64,000 nt of DNA from Pedobacter sp. PLR (GCF_026239675.1 NZ_JAPIVQ010000011.1:1-64000); one strand, 5' to 3'. Counted from the stretch's first letter, positions 26,732 through 35,555 are shown. The notes: generated by a model from the sequence alone, not told the origin. Translations and numbers: made by a program.

Positions 26732-26783
26732 ATTATAAAACAAAAATGGAGCTATGCGAATAGCTCCATTTTTGTTTTATAAT
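26732..26783. terminator. Long perfect hairpin terminator for the sigma-factor operon
   Basis: Perfect 23-bp arms (26732-26754, 26761-26783) around a 6-nt loop, with A/T-rich outer ends. It lies 15 bp past the stop of the minus-strand membrane protein gene and can act in both directions. Confidence 0.85.
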
Positions 26784-26797
26784 GAACAGGCAGTCTG

Positions 26798-27391
26798 TTA
26801 TTGTTCTTTAAACTGGGATCCCAGTCGCTCGAATTTCTCAATCAATAACGATATTCTTTCCCTGTCTTTTCTGATCACTGCTTTTCTGACCAAAGTCGAG
26901 CAAAAGATCATCCACAAAGGGGTGAAGACTACGATGAGCACCTGAGCCCAGAGATCCATATAAGATAGCACCTCGATAAAGTAAAGCGCAGAACCGATAC
27001 TTAATGCAGCGGTATAGATCCAGTACATTTTATGGTGGAGATTGAACCTGCTGATTTGATATTCTTTCAGGCTCGTCAAAAACTCATTTGGATGGGTCGT
27101 GAAATCATTTTTTGAAATCAGACGGTGACCTTTATATAACATGAATATAGAGGCTCCGATGGCAATGAGCACTACTGAAATACCGGCATAGGTAGTCCAT
27201 GATTGAAAATGAAAAAATAAAAGGCTCGCCACTGCAAGGAAAGACAGGCCCAGACCTGCGATATTTAATATCGATCTGTTGCGCATGGAGTTCACTTCCT
27301 TTTTTGCCTGTGCCAGCATTTCATCTGCAGAGAGCTTAACGGCTACCGTATGGGATTGCCAAAGCGATTGTATGTGATCAAATTCTTGCAT
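26798..27391 (-). CDS. Four-helix membrane protein, probable anti-sigma partner
   Basis: This 197-residue protein has four hydrophobic helices at about 42-60, 66-85, 120-140 and 145-165, preceded by a soluble N-terminus (FDHIQSLWQSH). It is not a recognised family. Its start overlaps the ECF sigma gene by 14 bp, so the two are translationally coupled. Position directly after an ECF sigma gene, membrane location and a cytoplasmic N-terminal stretch make an anti-sigma role the best inference. Confidence 0.65.
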   Translation of the reverse strand: MQEFDHIQSLWQSHTVAVKLSADEMLAQAKKEVNSMRNRSILNIAGLGLSFLAVASLLFFHFQSWTTYAGISVVLIAIGASIFMLYKGHRLISKNDFTTHPNEFLTSLKEYQISRFNLHHKMYWIYTAALSIGSALYFIEVLSYMDLWAQVLIVVFTPLWMIFCSTLVRKAVIRKDRERISLLIEKFERLGSQFKEQ

Positions 27392-27875
27392 GCTGATTGT
27401 ATAATTCGGTAAGTTTTAATTTTATGCGGTGGATTTTTACCCTCAGGTTCCCTTCGCTGATTCCTGAGATGTCCGCGATCTCATGGTAGGGCAATTCATC
27501 CAGCACCATGGTAATGATCAGACGGTCATTTTCTTCGAGTTGAGAGATCGATTTATAGAGCAAAGCGACCTGTTCGTTCTTTTCTGAGAGTTCTTCCGGT
27601 CGCGTTTCTATAATGTTTTCTGTGAGTTCGTCTTTTGCCTGACGCTTTTCGGACCTTAAATAAGTAAGGCAAGTGTTTACAGCAATTCTGTAAATCCAGG
27701 TGGAGATCAACGACTTGTTCCTGAACTTGTCCAGGTTCTGCCAAACCTTTAGAAAAGTCTCCTGAAGCAGGTCATTTGCAGCGTCTTGATCGCCCGTATA
27801 ACCGTAACAAAGGTGGAATATTTTCTTAGAATTGGTGTCGAAGATTTGTTTAAATAACAGGTCTTTCTCTTTCAA
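27378..27875 (-). CDS. ECF-family RNA polymerase sigma factor
   Basis: This 165-residue sigma factor has region 2 (FHLCYGYTGDQDAANDLLQETFLKVWQNL, IYRIAVNTCLTYLR) and region 4 (LEENDRLIITMVLDELPYHE, ISGISEGNLRVKIHRIK). It has no hydrophobic C-terminal tail and no FecR partner, so it belongs to a different ECF group than the one at 8254. It is followed, with a 14-bp overlap, by a membrane protein that is likely its regulator. Confidence 0.92.
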   Translation of the reverse strand: MKEKDLLFKQIFDTNSKKIFHLCYGYTGDQDAANDLLQETFLKVWQNLDKFRNKSLISTWIYRIAVNTCLTYLRSEKRQAKDELTENIIETRPEELSEKNEQVALLYKSISQLEENDRLIITMVLDELPYHEIADISGISEGNLRVKIHRIKLKLTELYNQHARI

Positions 27876-28022
27876 TATGCGGCTTTTTATTATTTGGTTA
27901 GATGAAAATATAGCTTTTTGTTACAAGTCAATTGTATAAAGTTAGTTGCTTTGGTAATAATATTTAGAGAATAAAGTAATTGTTGTAGTTTTACAAACTG
28001 TATAAATACTTTAAAAGTTAGT

Positions 28023-29408
28023 ATGTCAAAAAATAATAAGTTAACATTTTTCATTTTTCTGGCCCTGATACTGGGTGTTGGATTAGGATATTATTTAAAT
28101 GTCTCTTCATTTAAAGACTACAATGAAAACATTACAAAAACAGAGAGTCAGCTTAAAAATGTTGAAGTGCAGTTACTCAGTGTTAAAGACACTACTGTTG
28201 TGCAATATGCAGCACTGAATGCTCAGAAAGTAGTGGCTTTAAAAGCAAGAGCAGAGGCGGAAAAAGTGAGAGAGAAAGCATTAGAACCGCTAACTTTATT
28301 AAGTGATATCTTTTTGAGATTAATCAAAATGATCGTTGCCCCCCTTGTTTTTAGTACCCTGGTGGTCGGTGTAGCTAAAGTTGGCGACATCAAGGCGGTA
28401 GGCCGTATTGGTGGGAAAACCATGTTGTGGTTCATGAGTGCATCTTTATTGTCGCTGATTCTCGGAATGATCATGGTCAATATTTTTGAGCCTGGATTAG
28501 CCATGAATTTACCATTGCCCCCGGCAAATGCGGATACGGGGATTCATAAAGTAGCCCTGTCGATGAAAGACTTTATCTCGCATATCGTTCCAAAAAGTAT
28601 GACAGAGGCGATGGCAACCAATGAAATCCTTCAAATTGTAGTGTTCTCCCTTTTCTTTGGAGTAGCAACTGCTGCAATCGGAGAGAAAGGCCAGATCATC
28701 ATTAAGTTTTTTGATGCTGTAGCACACGTCATCCTTAAAGTAACCGGGTATGTCATGAATTTTGCACCTTTTGCTGTATTCGGTGCCATGGCTGCGATTG
28801 TGGCCAAGCAGGGTTTAAGTGTATTGTCTACCTATGCCATATTTATCGGTGAGTTCTATGGCAGTATGTTCCTCCTTTGGATAGTGTTGATTCTGATTGG
28901 ATGGACCATTCTTAAAGGCCGGGTATTTAACCTGATGAACAGAATGAAAGAACCGGTATTACTTGCATTTAGTACTGCAAGTAGTGAGGCTGCTTATCCT
29001 AAAACGATGCTTCAACTGGAGCGTTTTGGTTGTAAAGATAAAATCGTAAGTTTTGTATTGCCACTGGGTTATTCCTTTAATCTGGATGGATCAATGCTAT
29101 ACATGACCTTTGCTTCACTGTTTATTGCACAATCTTATGGCATTCATTTGTCTTTTGAGCAACAAATTACCATGTTGTTGATCCTGATGTTGACCAGTAA
29201 AGGGATTGCGGGCGTGCCTAGAGCATCTTTAGTCGTGATCGCAGGAACAATTGCCACTTTTAACATTCCTGAAGCAGGACTAGCCTTATTGATTGGTATC
29301 GATCCATTGTTAGACATGGGTAGATCTGCAACCAACGTTGTTGGTAACAGCATCGCTACCGCAGTAGTCAGCAAATGGGAAGGGGAGCTTACCGGGCCCA
29401 CCGACTAA
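28023..29408 (+). CDS. Dicarboxylate/amino-acid:cation symporter (DAACS)
   Basis: The 461-residue transporter belongs to the glutamate/dicarboxylate symporter family. It has multiple transmembrane segments, the serine-rich reentrant-loop motif (LAFSTASSEAAYPKT), FSFNLDGSMLYMT-type sequence (YSFNLDGSMLYMTFAS) and the C-terminal substrate-site region (GIAGVPRASLVVI, DPLLDMGRSATNVVGNS). Between TM1 and TM2 there is a charged, coiled-coil-prone segment of about 60 residues (about 30-88) that most bacterial members lack in my memory. Substrate is probably glutamate, aspartate or C4-dicarboxylate. Confidence 0.92.
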   Translation: MSKNNKLTFFIFLALILGVGLGYYLNVSSFKDYNENITKTESQLKNVEVQLLSVKDTTVVQYAALNAQKVVALKARAEAEKVREKALEPLTLLSDIFLRLIKMIVAPLVFSTLVVGVAKVGDIKAVGRIGGKTMLWFMSASLLSLILGMIMVNIFEPGLAMNLPLPPANADTGIHKVALSMKDFISHIVPKSMTEAMATNEILQIVVFSLFFGVATAAIGEKGQIIIKFFDAVAHVILKVTGYVMNFAPFAVFGAMAAIVAKQGLSVLSTYAIFIGEFYGSMFLLWIVLILIGWTILKGRVFNLMNRMKEPVLLAFSTASSEAAYPKTMLQLERFGCKDKIVSFVLPLGYSFNLDGSMLYMTFASLFIAQSYGIHLSFEQQITMLLILMLTSKGIAGVPRASLVVIAGTIATFNIPEAGLALLIGIDPLLDMGRSATNVVGNSIATAVVSKWEGELTGPTD

Positions 29409-29443
29409 TTTTTAAACACATAAATAATTACAATAAATATAAC

Positions 29444-29956
29444 ATGAGTACAAACGCGAAGAAAATCTTCCTATTATTCACCATTGTCGTTCCCTTCCTG
29501 GCCTATTGTGTCATCTATTACACGCCAATGTTTCGCAATGCGCCTTTTAAATCTACAGAATTCGAATCTATTGAATACAAATGGGGCGTAGGAAATAATC
29601 TGGAGAATACTTATAATTCTGCAACAGGGGATTATCAGTATGTGGATGGGAGAGACTCAGTGATCAAAACAAATGTAAAGCTGCGTCATAATGATATGCT
29701 TTATTTACACAGCAAAGCTGCGGAGATTGGTTTTTGGAATTTCCCGGACGTGATTGCCAATCAGGGAACCAATCTGGATGCTAACAAGGCATTGCGTTAT
29801 GAGATTACGTTCAATTACAAGAAGAAATCCAAGAAAGTGATTTTCCTGACGGATTACAATGAGATCCCTAAATTAAAGGGACTTGCAGAGCAAATGAAAA
29901 CCCTTGTGTCACAGAGCATCAATGATGCTGAAGAAAGGTATGGAAAGAAAAAGTAA
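29444..29956 (+). CDS. Membrane-anchored protein of unknown function
   Basis: The ATG at 29444 is chosen because it opens a typical N-terminal anchor (KKIFLLFTIVVPFLAYCVIYY); the open frame upstream to 29375 overlaps the transporter gene and lacks sense. The 170-residue product has a soluble extracytoplasmic domain, beta-rich, ending in a basic helix. It is unrecognised. It lies 35 bp downstream of the transporter gene and may be co-expressed with it. Confidence 0.7.
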   Translation: MSTNAKKIFLLFTIVVPFLAYCVIYYTPMFRNAPFKSTEFESIEYKWGVGNNLENTYNSATGDYQYVDGRDSVIKTNVKLRHNDMLYLHSKAAEIGFWNFPDVIANQGTNLDANKALRYEITFNYKKKSKKVIFLTDYNEIPKLKGLAEQMKTLVSQSINDAEERYGKKK

Positions 29957-29985
29957 ATCTGTTATGGATTTAAAAATATTAATTC

Positions 29986-29993
29986 TATATTTG
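29986..29993 (+). promoter_or_regulatory. -7 promoter box of the L21-L27 operon
   Basis: TATATTTG is a full match to TAnnTTTG, followed by CAC as often seen at Bacteroidota promoters. It lies 47 bp upstream of the rplU start. Confidence 0.6.
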
Positions 29994-30040
29994 CACCTCG
30001 ATAAAAAAAATAAACAGTTTAAAACAATAATTATTTAACA

Positions 30041-30352
30041 ATGTACGCAATAGTAAATATAGCAGGACAGCAATTCAAAGTTGCAAAAGACCAGCACCTT
30101 TTTGTACACCGTTTGCAAGGAGATGAAGGCGCTAGTATTGAATTTGACAATGTATTGTTGGTTGAAGAAGATGGTAAAATTCTTGTAGGAGCTCCTACAT
30201 TGAAAGGTGCTACTGTTTCAGCTAAGATCGTGTCTCATTTAAAAGGTGATAAAGTAATCGTTTTCAAAAAGAAACGTAGAAAAGGTTACAAGAAGAAAAA
30301 TGGTCATCGCCAGTACTTCACTAAAATCCAGATTTCTGGTATCAGTTTATAA
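30041..30352 (+). CDS. rplU: 50S ribosomal protein L21
   Basis: This 103-residue protein of the large subunit binds 23S rRNA. It shows the family sequence throughout: MYAIVNIAGQQFKVAKDQHL, the central VLLVEEDGKILVGAPTLKGA, and the basic C-terminus KKKRRKGYKKKNGHRQYFT. It precedes rpmA as in most bacteria, with its own promoter upstream. Confidence 0.97.
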   Translation: MYAIVNIAGQQFKVAKDQHLFVHRLQGDEGASIEFDNVLLVEEDGKILVGAPTLKGATVSAKIVSHLKGDKVIVFKKKRRKGYKKKNGHRQYFTKIQISGISL

Positions 30353-30409
30353 TTATTTGTTAAACAAAACGAGTTACCAGCATATCAGGTAGTTCATAAA
30401 ATATAAAAC

Positions 30410-30793
30410 ATGGCACACAAAAAAGGAGCCGGTAGTTCGAGAAACGGACGTGAATCGCATAGTAAACGCCTTGGTATCAAAATCTTTGGTGGACAAGTGG
30501 CAATCTCTGGAAACATCATCGTACGCCAACGTGGTACAAAACATCATCCTGATAAAGGAGTAGGTATCGGTAAAGACCATACATTATTCGCTTTAGTTGA
30601 TGGTACAGTAATCTTCAAAAAGAAACAAGACAACAAATCTTACGTTTCTATCCTTCCTTTCCCGGTAGTAATTACTGAAGAAGAAGTAGAAGCACCAGTT
30701 GCTAAAGCTAAAAAAGTAGCTACTCCTGAAACGGAAGAAGCTGCTCCAGCTAAAAAAGCACCTGCTAAGAAAGCTGCTGCTAAAGCAGAATAA
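30410..30793 (+). CDS. rpmA: 50S ribosomal protein L27 with extended lysine/alanine tail
   Basis: The first 85 or so residues are a canonical L27 (AHKKGAGSSRNGRES, RLGIKIFGGQ, IIVRQRGTKHHPD, GIGKDHTLFALVDG), which reaches towards the peptidyl-transferase centre with its N-terminus. The protein starts directly with MAHKKG, so no cleavable N-terminal extension is present. It continues for about 40 residues beyond the usual end with an Ala/Lys/Pro/Glu-rich low-complexity tail (AKKAPAKKAAAKAE). A terminator follows at 30807. Confidence 0.96.
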   Translation: MAHKKGAGSSRNGRESHSKRLGIKIFGGQVAISGNIIVRQRGTKHHPDKGVGIGKDHTLFALVDGTVIFKKKQDNKSYVSILPFPVVITEEEVEAPVAKAKKVATPETEEAAPAKKAPAKKAAAKAE

Positions 30794-30806
30794 TTAAATA
30801 ATATTT

Positions 30807-30841
30807 AAAAAGGGCCATGACGTAATGTTATGGCCCTTTTT
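30807..30841 (+). terminator. Rho-independent terminator of rplU-rpmA
   Basis: Twelve-bp perfect arms (30807-30818, 30830-30841) over an 11-nt loop, right arm ending in five T. It may also terminate the converging HTH gene. Confidence 0.88.
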
Positions 30842-30851
30842 CTGTTGCCGG

Positions 30852-31208
30852 TTATTTTAAAGCCTTTTCCTTTAACAGACCCAGTTCCTCCGCTAATTTA
30901 TCAACGGTTGCACTGAACTGCTTTAAAGTGCTTTCCAGCTCCCGGATAATCTGATTTGCATTACTGAAACTTTCCTCGCTTTGTTCCTCCTCGATGCCAT
31001 GAATCAACCAGTGGTAGGTCTTGCCATAATATCTGGCGAGTTTATGAAGCGTATGAAAGGAAGGATATTGATTTCCAAGTTCTATTTGAGAATAATTACT
31101 TCTTGATAATTGGAGTACCTCCGCAATCAATGACTGTGAAAGACCATTTTTAGCCCTCAAATCCTTAATCCTTTCCCCAATATCTTTCTTTGATAGAATT
31201 TCTTGCAT
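30852..31208 (-). CDS. Helix-turn-helix (XRE-type) transcriptional regulator
   Basis: This 118-residue protein has an XRE/Cro-type HTH at about 8-63 (IKDLRAKNGLSQSLIAEVLQ, LSRSNYSQIELGNQYPSFHT, LARYYGKTYHWLIHG). A helical tail (ELESTLKQFSATVDKLAEEL) could mediate oligomerisation. Signal and targets are unknown. It is divergent from the PAS-HisKA-REC gene, 197 bp away, which makes that gene and its own promoter candidate targets. Confidence 0.85.
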   Translation of the reverse strand: MQEILSKKDIGERIKDLRAKNGLSQSLIAEVLQLSRSNYSQIELGNQYPSFHTLHKLARYYGKTYHWLIHGIEEEQSEESFSNANQIIRELESTLKQFSATVDKLAEELGLLKEKALK

Positions 31209-31405
31209 AACTAATATATATTTCGTTGATTTGCGTTGATTACAAATGAGTTAATTGTTTGATAAATAAGGCAATTATGACTCCATAAATAGATCCTGGT
31301 ATTAGTTTATCATAAACAGGATTAAATTATGTTAATTATAAGGCTAATGGGTATTGACTATTGTAAGGTCGCTTATACTCATTGTTGCTTTAAAAGACTT
31401 GAAAT

Positions 31406-32368
31406 ATGCCAATTAGAAGGATTTGCGAAGCCGCAGACTGCTCGTTTTTTACGATAGATAAAAATTACCAGTTGGTGTCTTTTAAAGTGGAGACACAAAA
31501 TGACCTGGATAGCTTTCTGATTAAATCTCCCTCAATTGGGGACTTAGCTGTGGAAATCATTGCACAGAAATACAGGAAAAATTTTCAAAGTTTACTCATC
31601 AGGTGTTTCGCCGGACATAGTTTTACCATCGCACAACGGTTCGGGATTGAAAATACCAACGACCTGTTTCTCCAGATCATCTTTACCCCCTTGTTTAAAG
31701 CAGGGGTAGCAGATCAGGTCTTGTGTACGCTGGTAAACGACAGCGATCATTCCGGCTCTTTAAGAATGCTCGGAGAGTATTCACACCTGACATCACATGA
31801 ATTGAGAGCTCCCATCACCAATATCCTGAGCCTGTCTACCCTGACCAATTACCAGCAGCTGGAAACTTTTGAGGTCGCCAAGATCAATCAGTTGTTAAAC
31901 GATATTAACCTGCAGGCCCTGAAATTGGATGGGATCATTAAGATGCTCAACTCCATGATGCACAAGCCCGAAAATGAAGATCTTTTTGCGGATTTGAATG
32001 AAAAGACCGATACCAATCATATTGTGCTGGTAGATGATGATGTGATCACCAACAGATTGCACCAGATGCTGATCAGGAAACACCATACGGAGAAAAAAAT
32101 AGCCTTGTTCAATGATGCACAAATTGCTTTAGGATATATTAAAGAGCATAAGCCGGACCTGATTCTACTCGATTTACACATGCCGGAGATTGATGGCTGG
32201 AAATTCCTGGAAATGATGGAAGAACATCAGATCTTTGTAGATGTCATTATTGTTTCTTCTTCCATAGATCCAAGAGAAAAACTGAGAGCCAAATCTTTTA
32301 TGTGTGTCAAGGATTTCTTTGTGAAACCACTCACCGCAGAAAAAGTAAAGCAGCTATTAGAAGATTAA
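31406..32368 (+). CDS. PAS-HisKA-receiver protein lacking a kinase ATPase domain
   Basis: This 320-residue protein has a PAS-like N-terminal region (about 10-110), a HisKA dimerisation helix with the H-box SHELRAPITNIL (H131), and then a receiver domain (acidic D210-D212, phospho-acceptor D256 in LILLDLHMPEIDG, K307 in FFVKPL). The HATPase_c domain that should follow HisKA is absent: only about 45 residues join the two. No frameshift is visible. It could pass phosphate between H131 and D256 using another kinase, or act as a scaffold. It is divergent from an HTH regulator. Confidence 0.8.
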   Translation: MPIRRICEAADCSFFTIDKNYQLVSFKVETQNDLDSFLIKSPSIGDLAVEIIAQKYRKNFQSLLIRCFAGHSFTIAQRFGIENTNDLFLQIIFTPLFKAGVADQVLCTLVNDSDHSGSLRMLGEYSHLTSHELRAPITNILSLSTLTNYQQLETFEVAKINQLLNDINLQALKLDGIIKMLNSMMHKPENEDLFADLNEKTDTNHIVLVDDDVITNRLHQMLIRKHHTEKKIALFNDAQIALGYIKEHKPDLILLDLHMPEIDGWKFLEMMEEHQIFVDVIIVSSSIDPREKLRAKSFMCVKDFFVKPLTAEKVKQLLED

Positions 32369-32392
32369 TGTTTCCCCTTATAGCTGCTTTTT
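32347..32392 (+). terminator. Terminator whose left arm lies inside the coding sequence
   Basis: Eleven-bp perfect arms (32347-32357, 32380-32390) with a 22-nt loop. The left arm is in the last codons of the PAS-HisKA-REC gene, and T-rich sequence follows. Confidence 0.7.
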
Positions 32393-32417
32393 GTATTTTA
32401 ACCTGATTTTAAGCGTC

Positions 32418-33386
32418 TTAGTGCTCTCTATTCATCAGTTGATTAGATAGTAGCAGTAATTCTTCTTTTCTTTCCTCAGGGACCGCTAATGCGCTCAATG
32501 CCTCAAAGGCTTTATCAGAATAGTTTCTCATTTCCAGACTCGCCAGACCTCTGATGTCGTACTTATTGTACAAAATCGTCATGTTGGAGATTTTGTCCTG
32601 GAAATCTGTGTTGGTGCTTTGTTGTTCCATTTCCAGCAGATCCGCAGGTTCAGCCAATTCTTTTAATTTCAGCAGGAGTAAGGTTTTCTTATTGGCGATA
32701 ATATCACCACCTACCTGTTTTCCGAATTTCTCCGGATCTCCGTAAACGTCTAGGATATCATCCTGTAACTGGAATGCAATCCCGATGTTCTCTCCAAACT
32801 CATACAGTTGTGCAGCTTCCTCATGACTTGCTCCTGCGACCTGAGCACCTAATTTCATCGCTCCGCCTAACAAAACAGCTGTTTTTAAACGGATCATATT
32901 GATGTATTCAGAGATACCTACCAGGTCACGTTCTTCAAATTCCATGTCTAACTGCTGACCTTCACATACGCCTTGTGCAGTGGTATTAAAGGTGTCCAAT
33001 GCGTCTTTAAGCACACTGCTGTCTAACATAGAGAGGTGTTTGTTGGATTCTACCATCATCACATCGCCACTAAGAATGGCATTGTTAACTCCCCACTTTT
33101 CATGAACGCTTTGCTGGCCTCTACGCAATGGCGCATTGTCCATGATATCGTCATGTATTAAAGTGAAATTATGGAAAGTCTCTATCGCTAATGCAGCAGG
33201 GATCGCTTTTTCAATACTGGCGCCAAATAAGTCGGCGGCCATTAATACTAGTGCCGGTCTGATTCTTTTACCACCAAGGCCCATGATGTAACGTATGGGT
33301 TCATAAAGTCTTGCAGGTGTTGCAGGGTATTCGATCTTATAAATAGCATTGTCTATAATTTCTTGTAATTGGGTAGGAGTATACAT
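32418..33386 (-). CDS. Polyprenyl (isoprenyl) diphosphate synthase
   Basis: The 322-residue trans-prenyltransferase condenses isopentenyl diphosphate with an allylic diphosphate. The first aspartate-rich motif is DDIMD (79-83) followed by RRG, and the second is DDILD (209-213). The GGKRIRPAL substrate-binding segment is at about 39. Chain length cannot be fixed by eye: farnesyl, geranylgeranyl or longer quinone side-chain products are all possible. It follows RNase R on the same strand with a 39-bp gap. Confidence 0.92.
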   Translation of the reverse strand: MYTPTQLQEIIDNAIYKIEYPATPARLYEPIRYIMGLGGKRIRPALVLMAADLFGASIEKAIPAALAIETFHNFTLIHDDIMDNAPLRRGQQSVHEKWGVNNAILSGDVMMVESNKHLSMLDSSVLKDALDTFNTTAQGVCEGQQLDMEFEERDLVGISEYINMIRLKTAVLLGGAMKLGAQVAGASHEEAAQLYEFGENIGIAFQLQDDILDVYGDPEKFGKQVGGDIIANKKTLLLLKLKELAEPADLLEMEQQSTNTDFQDKISNMTILYNKYDIRGLASLEMRNYSDKAFEALSALAVPEERKEELLLLSNQLMNREH

Positions 33387-33425
33387 GTTTTTTGCAAAGG
33401 AATTTACCGAAGTATCTGTTTTATA

Positions 33426-35555
33426 TTATTGGATTAAAGAAAAATCTATTTGTCTTTTCGAGAGGTCTACTTTTTTCACTTTTACCTGTACCTCATCGCC
33501 CAGCTGATAAGTTTTCTTTTTACGCTGACCTACGATGCAGTAGTTTTTCTCGTCAAGTACGTAGAAGTCGTCCGTTAAGTCTCTCAGGCGAATCATGCCT
33601 TCACACTTATTGGCAATGATCTCAATGTACATGCCCCATTCTGTGACGCCGGAGATGATACCAGTATAAGTGCTTCCGATATTATCTTCCAGGTATTCAG
33701 CTTGTTTGTACTTGATCGAAGCACGTTCTGCATCAGCAGCACGTTTTTCCATCGCTGAAGAGTGAGAAGCAGCAATTTCATACTCTTCCTCATTTGCAGA
33801 TTTCTCATCGTTCAGATAAGCTGCCAGGAGGCGGTGCACCATCACATCAGGGTAACGTCTGATCGGAGAGGTGAAGTGGGTATAGTGATCAAATGCCAGA
33901 CCGTAATGGCTGGTTTTCTTAGTCGTGTATACTGCTTTCGCCATAGAACGGATCGCCAGCTGCGTCAATACATTCTGCTCTTTTTTACCTTCCACATCTT
34001 CCATCAGGTAGTTTAGTGATTTCGCAATCTCTTTATCTGATTTCGTATTGATCTTGTAACCGAAACGCGCTGCAAAAAGTGCGAAAGTACTTAAGGTTTC
34101 AAGATTTGGAGAATCATGGGAACGGTAAATGAAAGTATATTTCTGCTTGCCTTTTCCTTTTTTAGCGATAAATTCTGCTACTTTTCTATTGGCAAGTAAC
34201 ATGTAATCTTCAATTAGTTTGTGGGCATCTTTACGCTCTTTTACATATACACCAACGGGCTTACCGTTCTCATCCAGCTGGAATTTAACTTCAGTGCTCT
34301 CAAAACTGATGGCACCTTCTTTAAATTTCTTCTCTCTGAGGATATAGGCAAGTTCATTTAGTTTCAGAATCTCTTCTGCATGGTCGCCTTCTTTGGTTTC
34401 AATCACTTCCTGCGCTTCTTCATAGCTAAAGCGTCTGTTGGAGTGGATCACCGTGCGGCCAAACCATTGGGTAATGATATTTGCTTTTTCATCCAGTTCG
34501 AAAACAGCTGCAAAACACAGTTTGTCTTCATTTGGACGTAAAGAACATACGCCGTTACTCAAACGCTCCGGAAGCATCGGGATCACCCTGTCTACCAGGT
34601 AAACCGAGGTTGCTCTGCCATACGCTTCTTTATCAAGTGCGGAATTAGGCCTTACATAATGCGATACATCGGCAATGTGAACGCCGATTTCGTAATGTCC
34701 ATTCTCTAGTTTTTTGAAAGAAATGGCATCATCAAAATCTTTTGCATCTGCAGGGTCAATCGTGAAAGTAACCGTATCTCTGAAATCTCTGCGACCTTCG
34801 ATCTCTGCTGCTGATACCTGCTCAGGAATGGAATCCGCCTCTTTTTCTACTTCCGGTGGGAAGCTCAGCGGGAAACCATACTGCGCAAGAATCGCATTCA
34901 TTTCCGTATTGTTCTCTCCTTGCTCTCCAAGGATATTGCTGATTTTACCAATCGGGTTTTTAGCTCCTTCCGGCCAATCTGTGATGGTTACCTGTACTTT
35001 CTGTCCGTTTTTAGCGCCGTTAAGGTCGCTTAATGGCACGAAAATATCATGTAGCATTTTCTTGTCGTCCACGTTTACAAAAGCGAAACGGTCGGAGATC
35101 TTAATGACACCGATGAAGTCAGTTTTTAAACGTTGAATAATTTCAACCACTTCTCCTTCGTTCTTACGGCCGCTTTTCTTGGCGTAGATGTAAACTTTTA
35201 CTTTGTCACCATGAAGGGCGTTGTGAAGTTTACGGGAGGATACGAATACATCTTTTTCAAACTCATCGTCAGGGACGATGAATGCATTCCCATCGGCAGT
35301 CATGTCGACTTTTCCAATGATAAAGGTTTTCAGGTCTTTTAGTCTGAACTTGCCACGTTCAGGTTCAGCGAAAACGCCTTTTTTAGCCTGTTGTTTCAAT
35401 ATATCGAGGATAGTTTCCTTAGCATCGGAATCTGTAATGTTTAATTTTGCAGAGACCTGTTTGTAATTCAGGGCCTCTTTGTTGCTTTTCTCCAGAACGT
35501 CGCTAATTAATTGTATTAAAACGAGTTCTAAGTGAGATGATTTATTTTTTGCCAT
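33426..35555 (-). CDS. rnr: Ribonuclease R
   Basis: This is a 709-residue 3'-5' exoribonuclease that degrades structured RNA. The start at 35555 (MAKNKSSHLEL) is preferred over the ATG six codons upstream. It has an N-terminal helix-turn-helix-like region, two cold-shock domains at about 60-220, the RNB domain with the catalytic aspartates (FTIDPADAKDFDDAISFK), and the end motif HFTSPIRRYPDVMVHRLL. A C-terminal S1 domain is at about 620-705. All expected parts are present and length is normal. Confidence 0.95.
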   Translation of the reverse strand: MAKNKSSHLELVLIQLISDVLEKSNKEALNYKQVSAKLNITDSDAKETILDILKQQAKKGVFAEPERGKFRLKDLKTFIIGKVDMTADGNAFIVPDDEFEKDVFVSSRKLHNALHGDKVKVYIYAKKSGRKNEGEVVEIIQRLKTDFIGVIKISDRFAFVNVDDKKMLHDIFVPLSDLNGAKNGQKVQVTITDWPEGAKNPIGKISNILGEQGENNTEMNAILAQYGFPLSFPPEVEKEADSIPEQVSAAEIEGRRDFRDTVTFTIDPADAKDFDDAISFKKLENGHYEIGVHIADVSHYVRPNSALDKEAYGRATSVYLVDRVIPMLPERLSNGVCSLRPNEDKLCFAAVFELDEKANIITQWFGRTVIHSNRRFSYEEAQEVIETKEGDHAEEILKLNELAYILREKKFKEGAISFESTEVKFQLDENGKPVGVYVKERKDAHKLIEDYMLLANRKVAEFIAKKGKGKQKYTFIYRSHDSPNLETLSTFALFAARFGYKINTKSDKEIAKSLNYLMEDVEGKKEQNVLTQLAIRSMAKAVYTTKKTSHYGLAFDHYTHFTSPIRRYPDVMVHRLLAAYLNDEKSANEEEYEIAASHSSAMEKRAADAERASIKYKQAEYLEDNIGSTYTGIISGVTEWGMYIEIIANKCEGMIRLRDLTDDFYVLDEKNYCIVGQRKKKTYQLGDEVQVKVKKVDLSKRQIDFSLIQ

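Noticed and set aside
26569..26743. A short minus-strand frame between the NTF2-like gene and the long hairpin
   Set aside because: It spans a clear terminator and has no coding character; the stretch 26569-26677 shows nothing I can name.
34714..35136. A 140-residue plus-strand frame inside the RNase R gene
   Set aside because: It is antisense to conserved rnr domains and shows no family resemblance or ribosome site.
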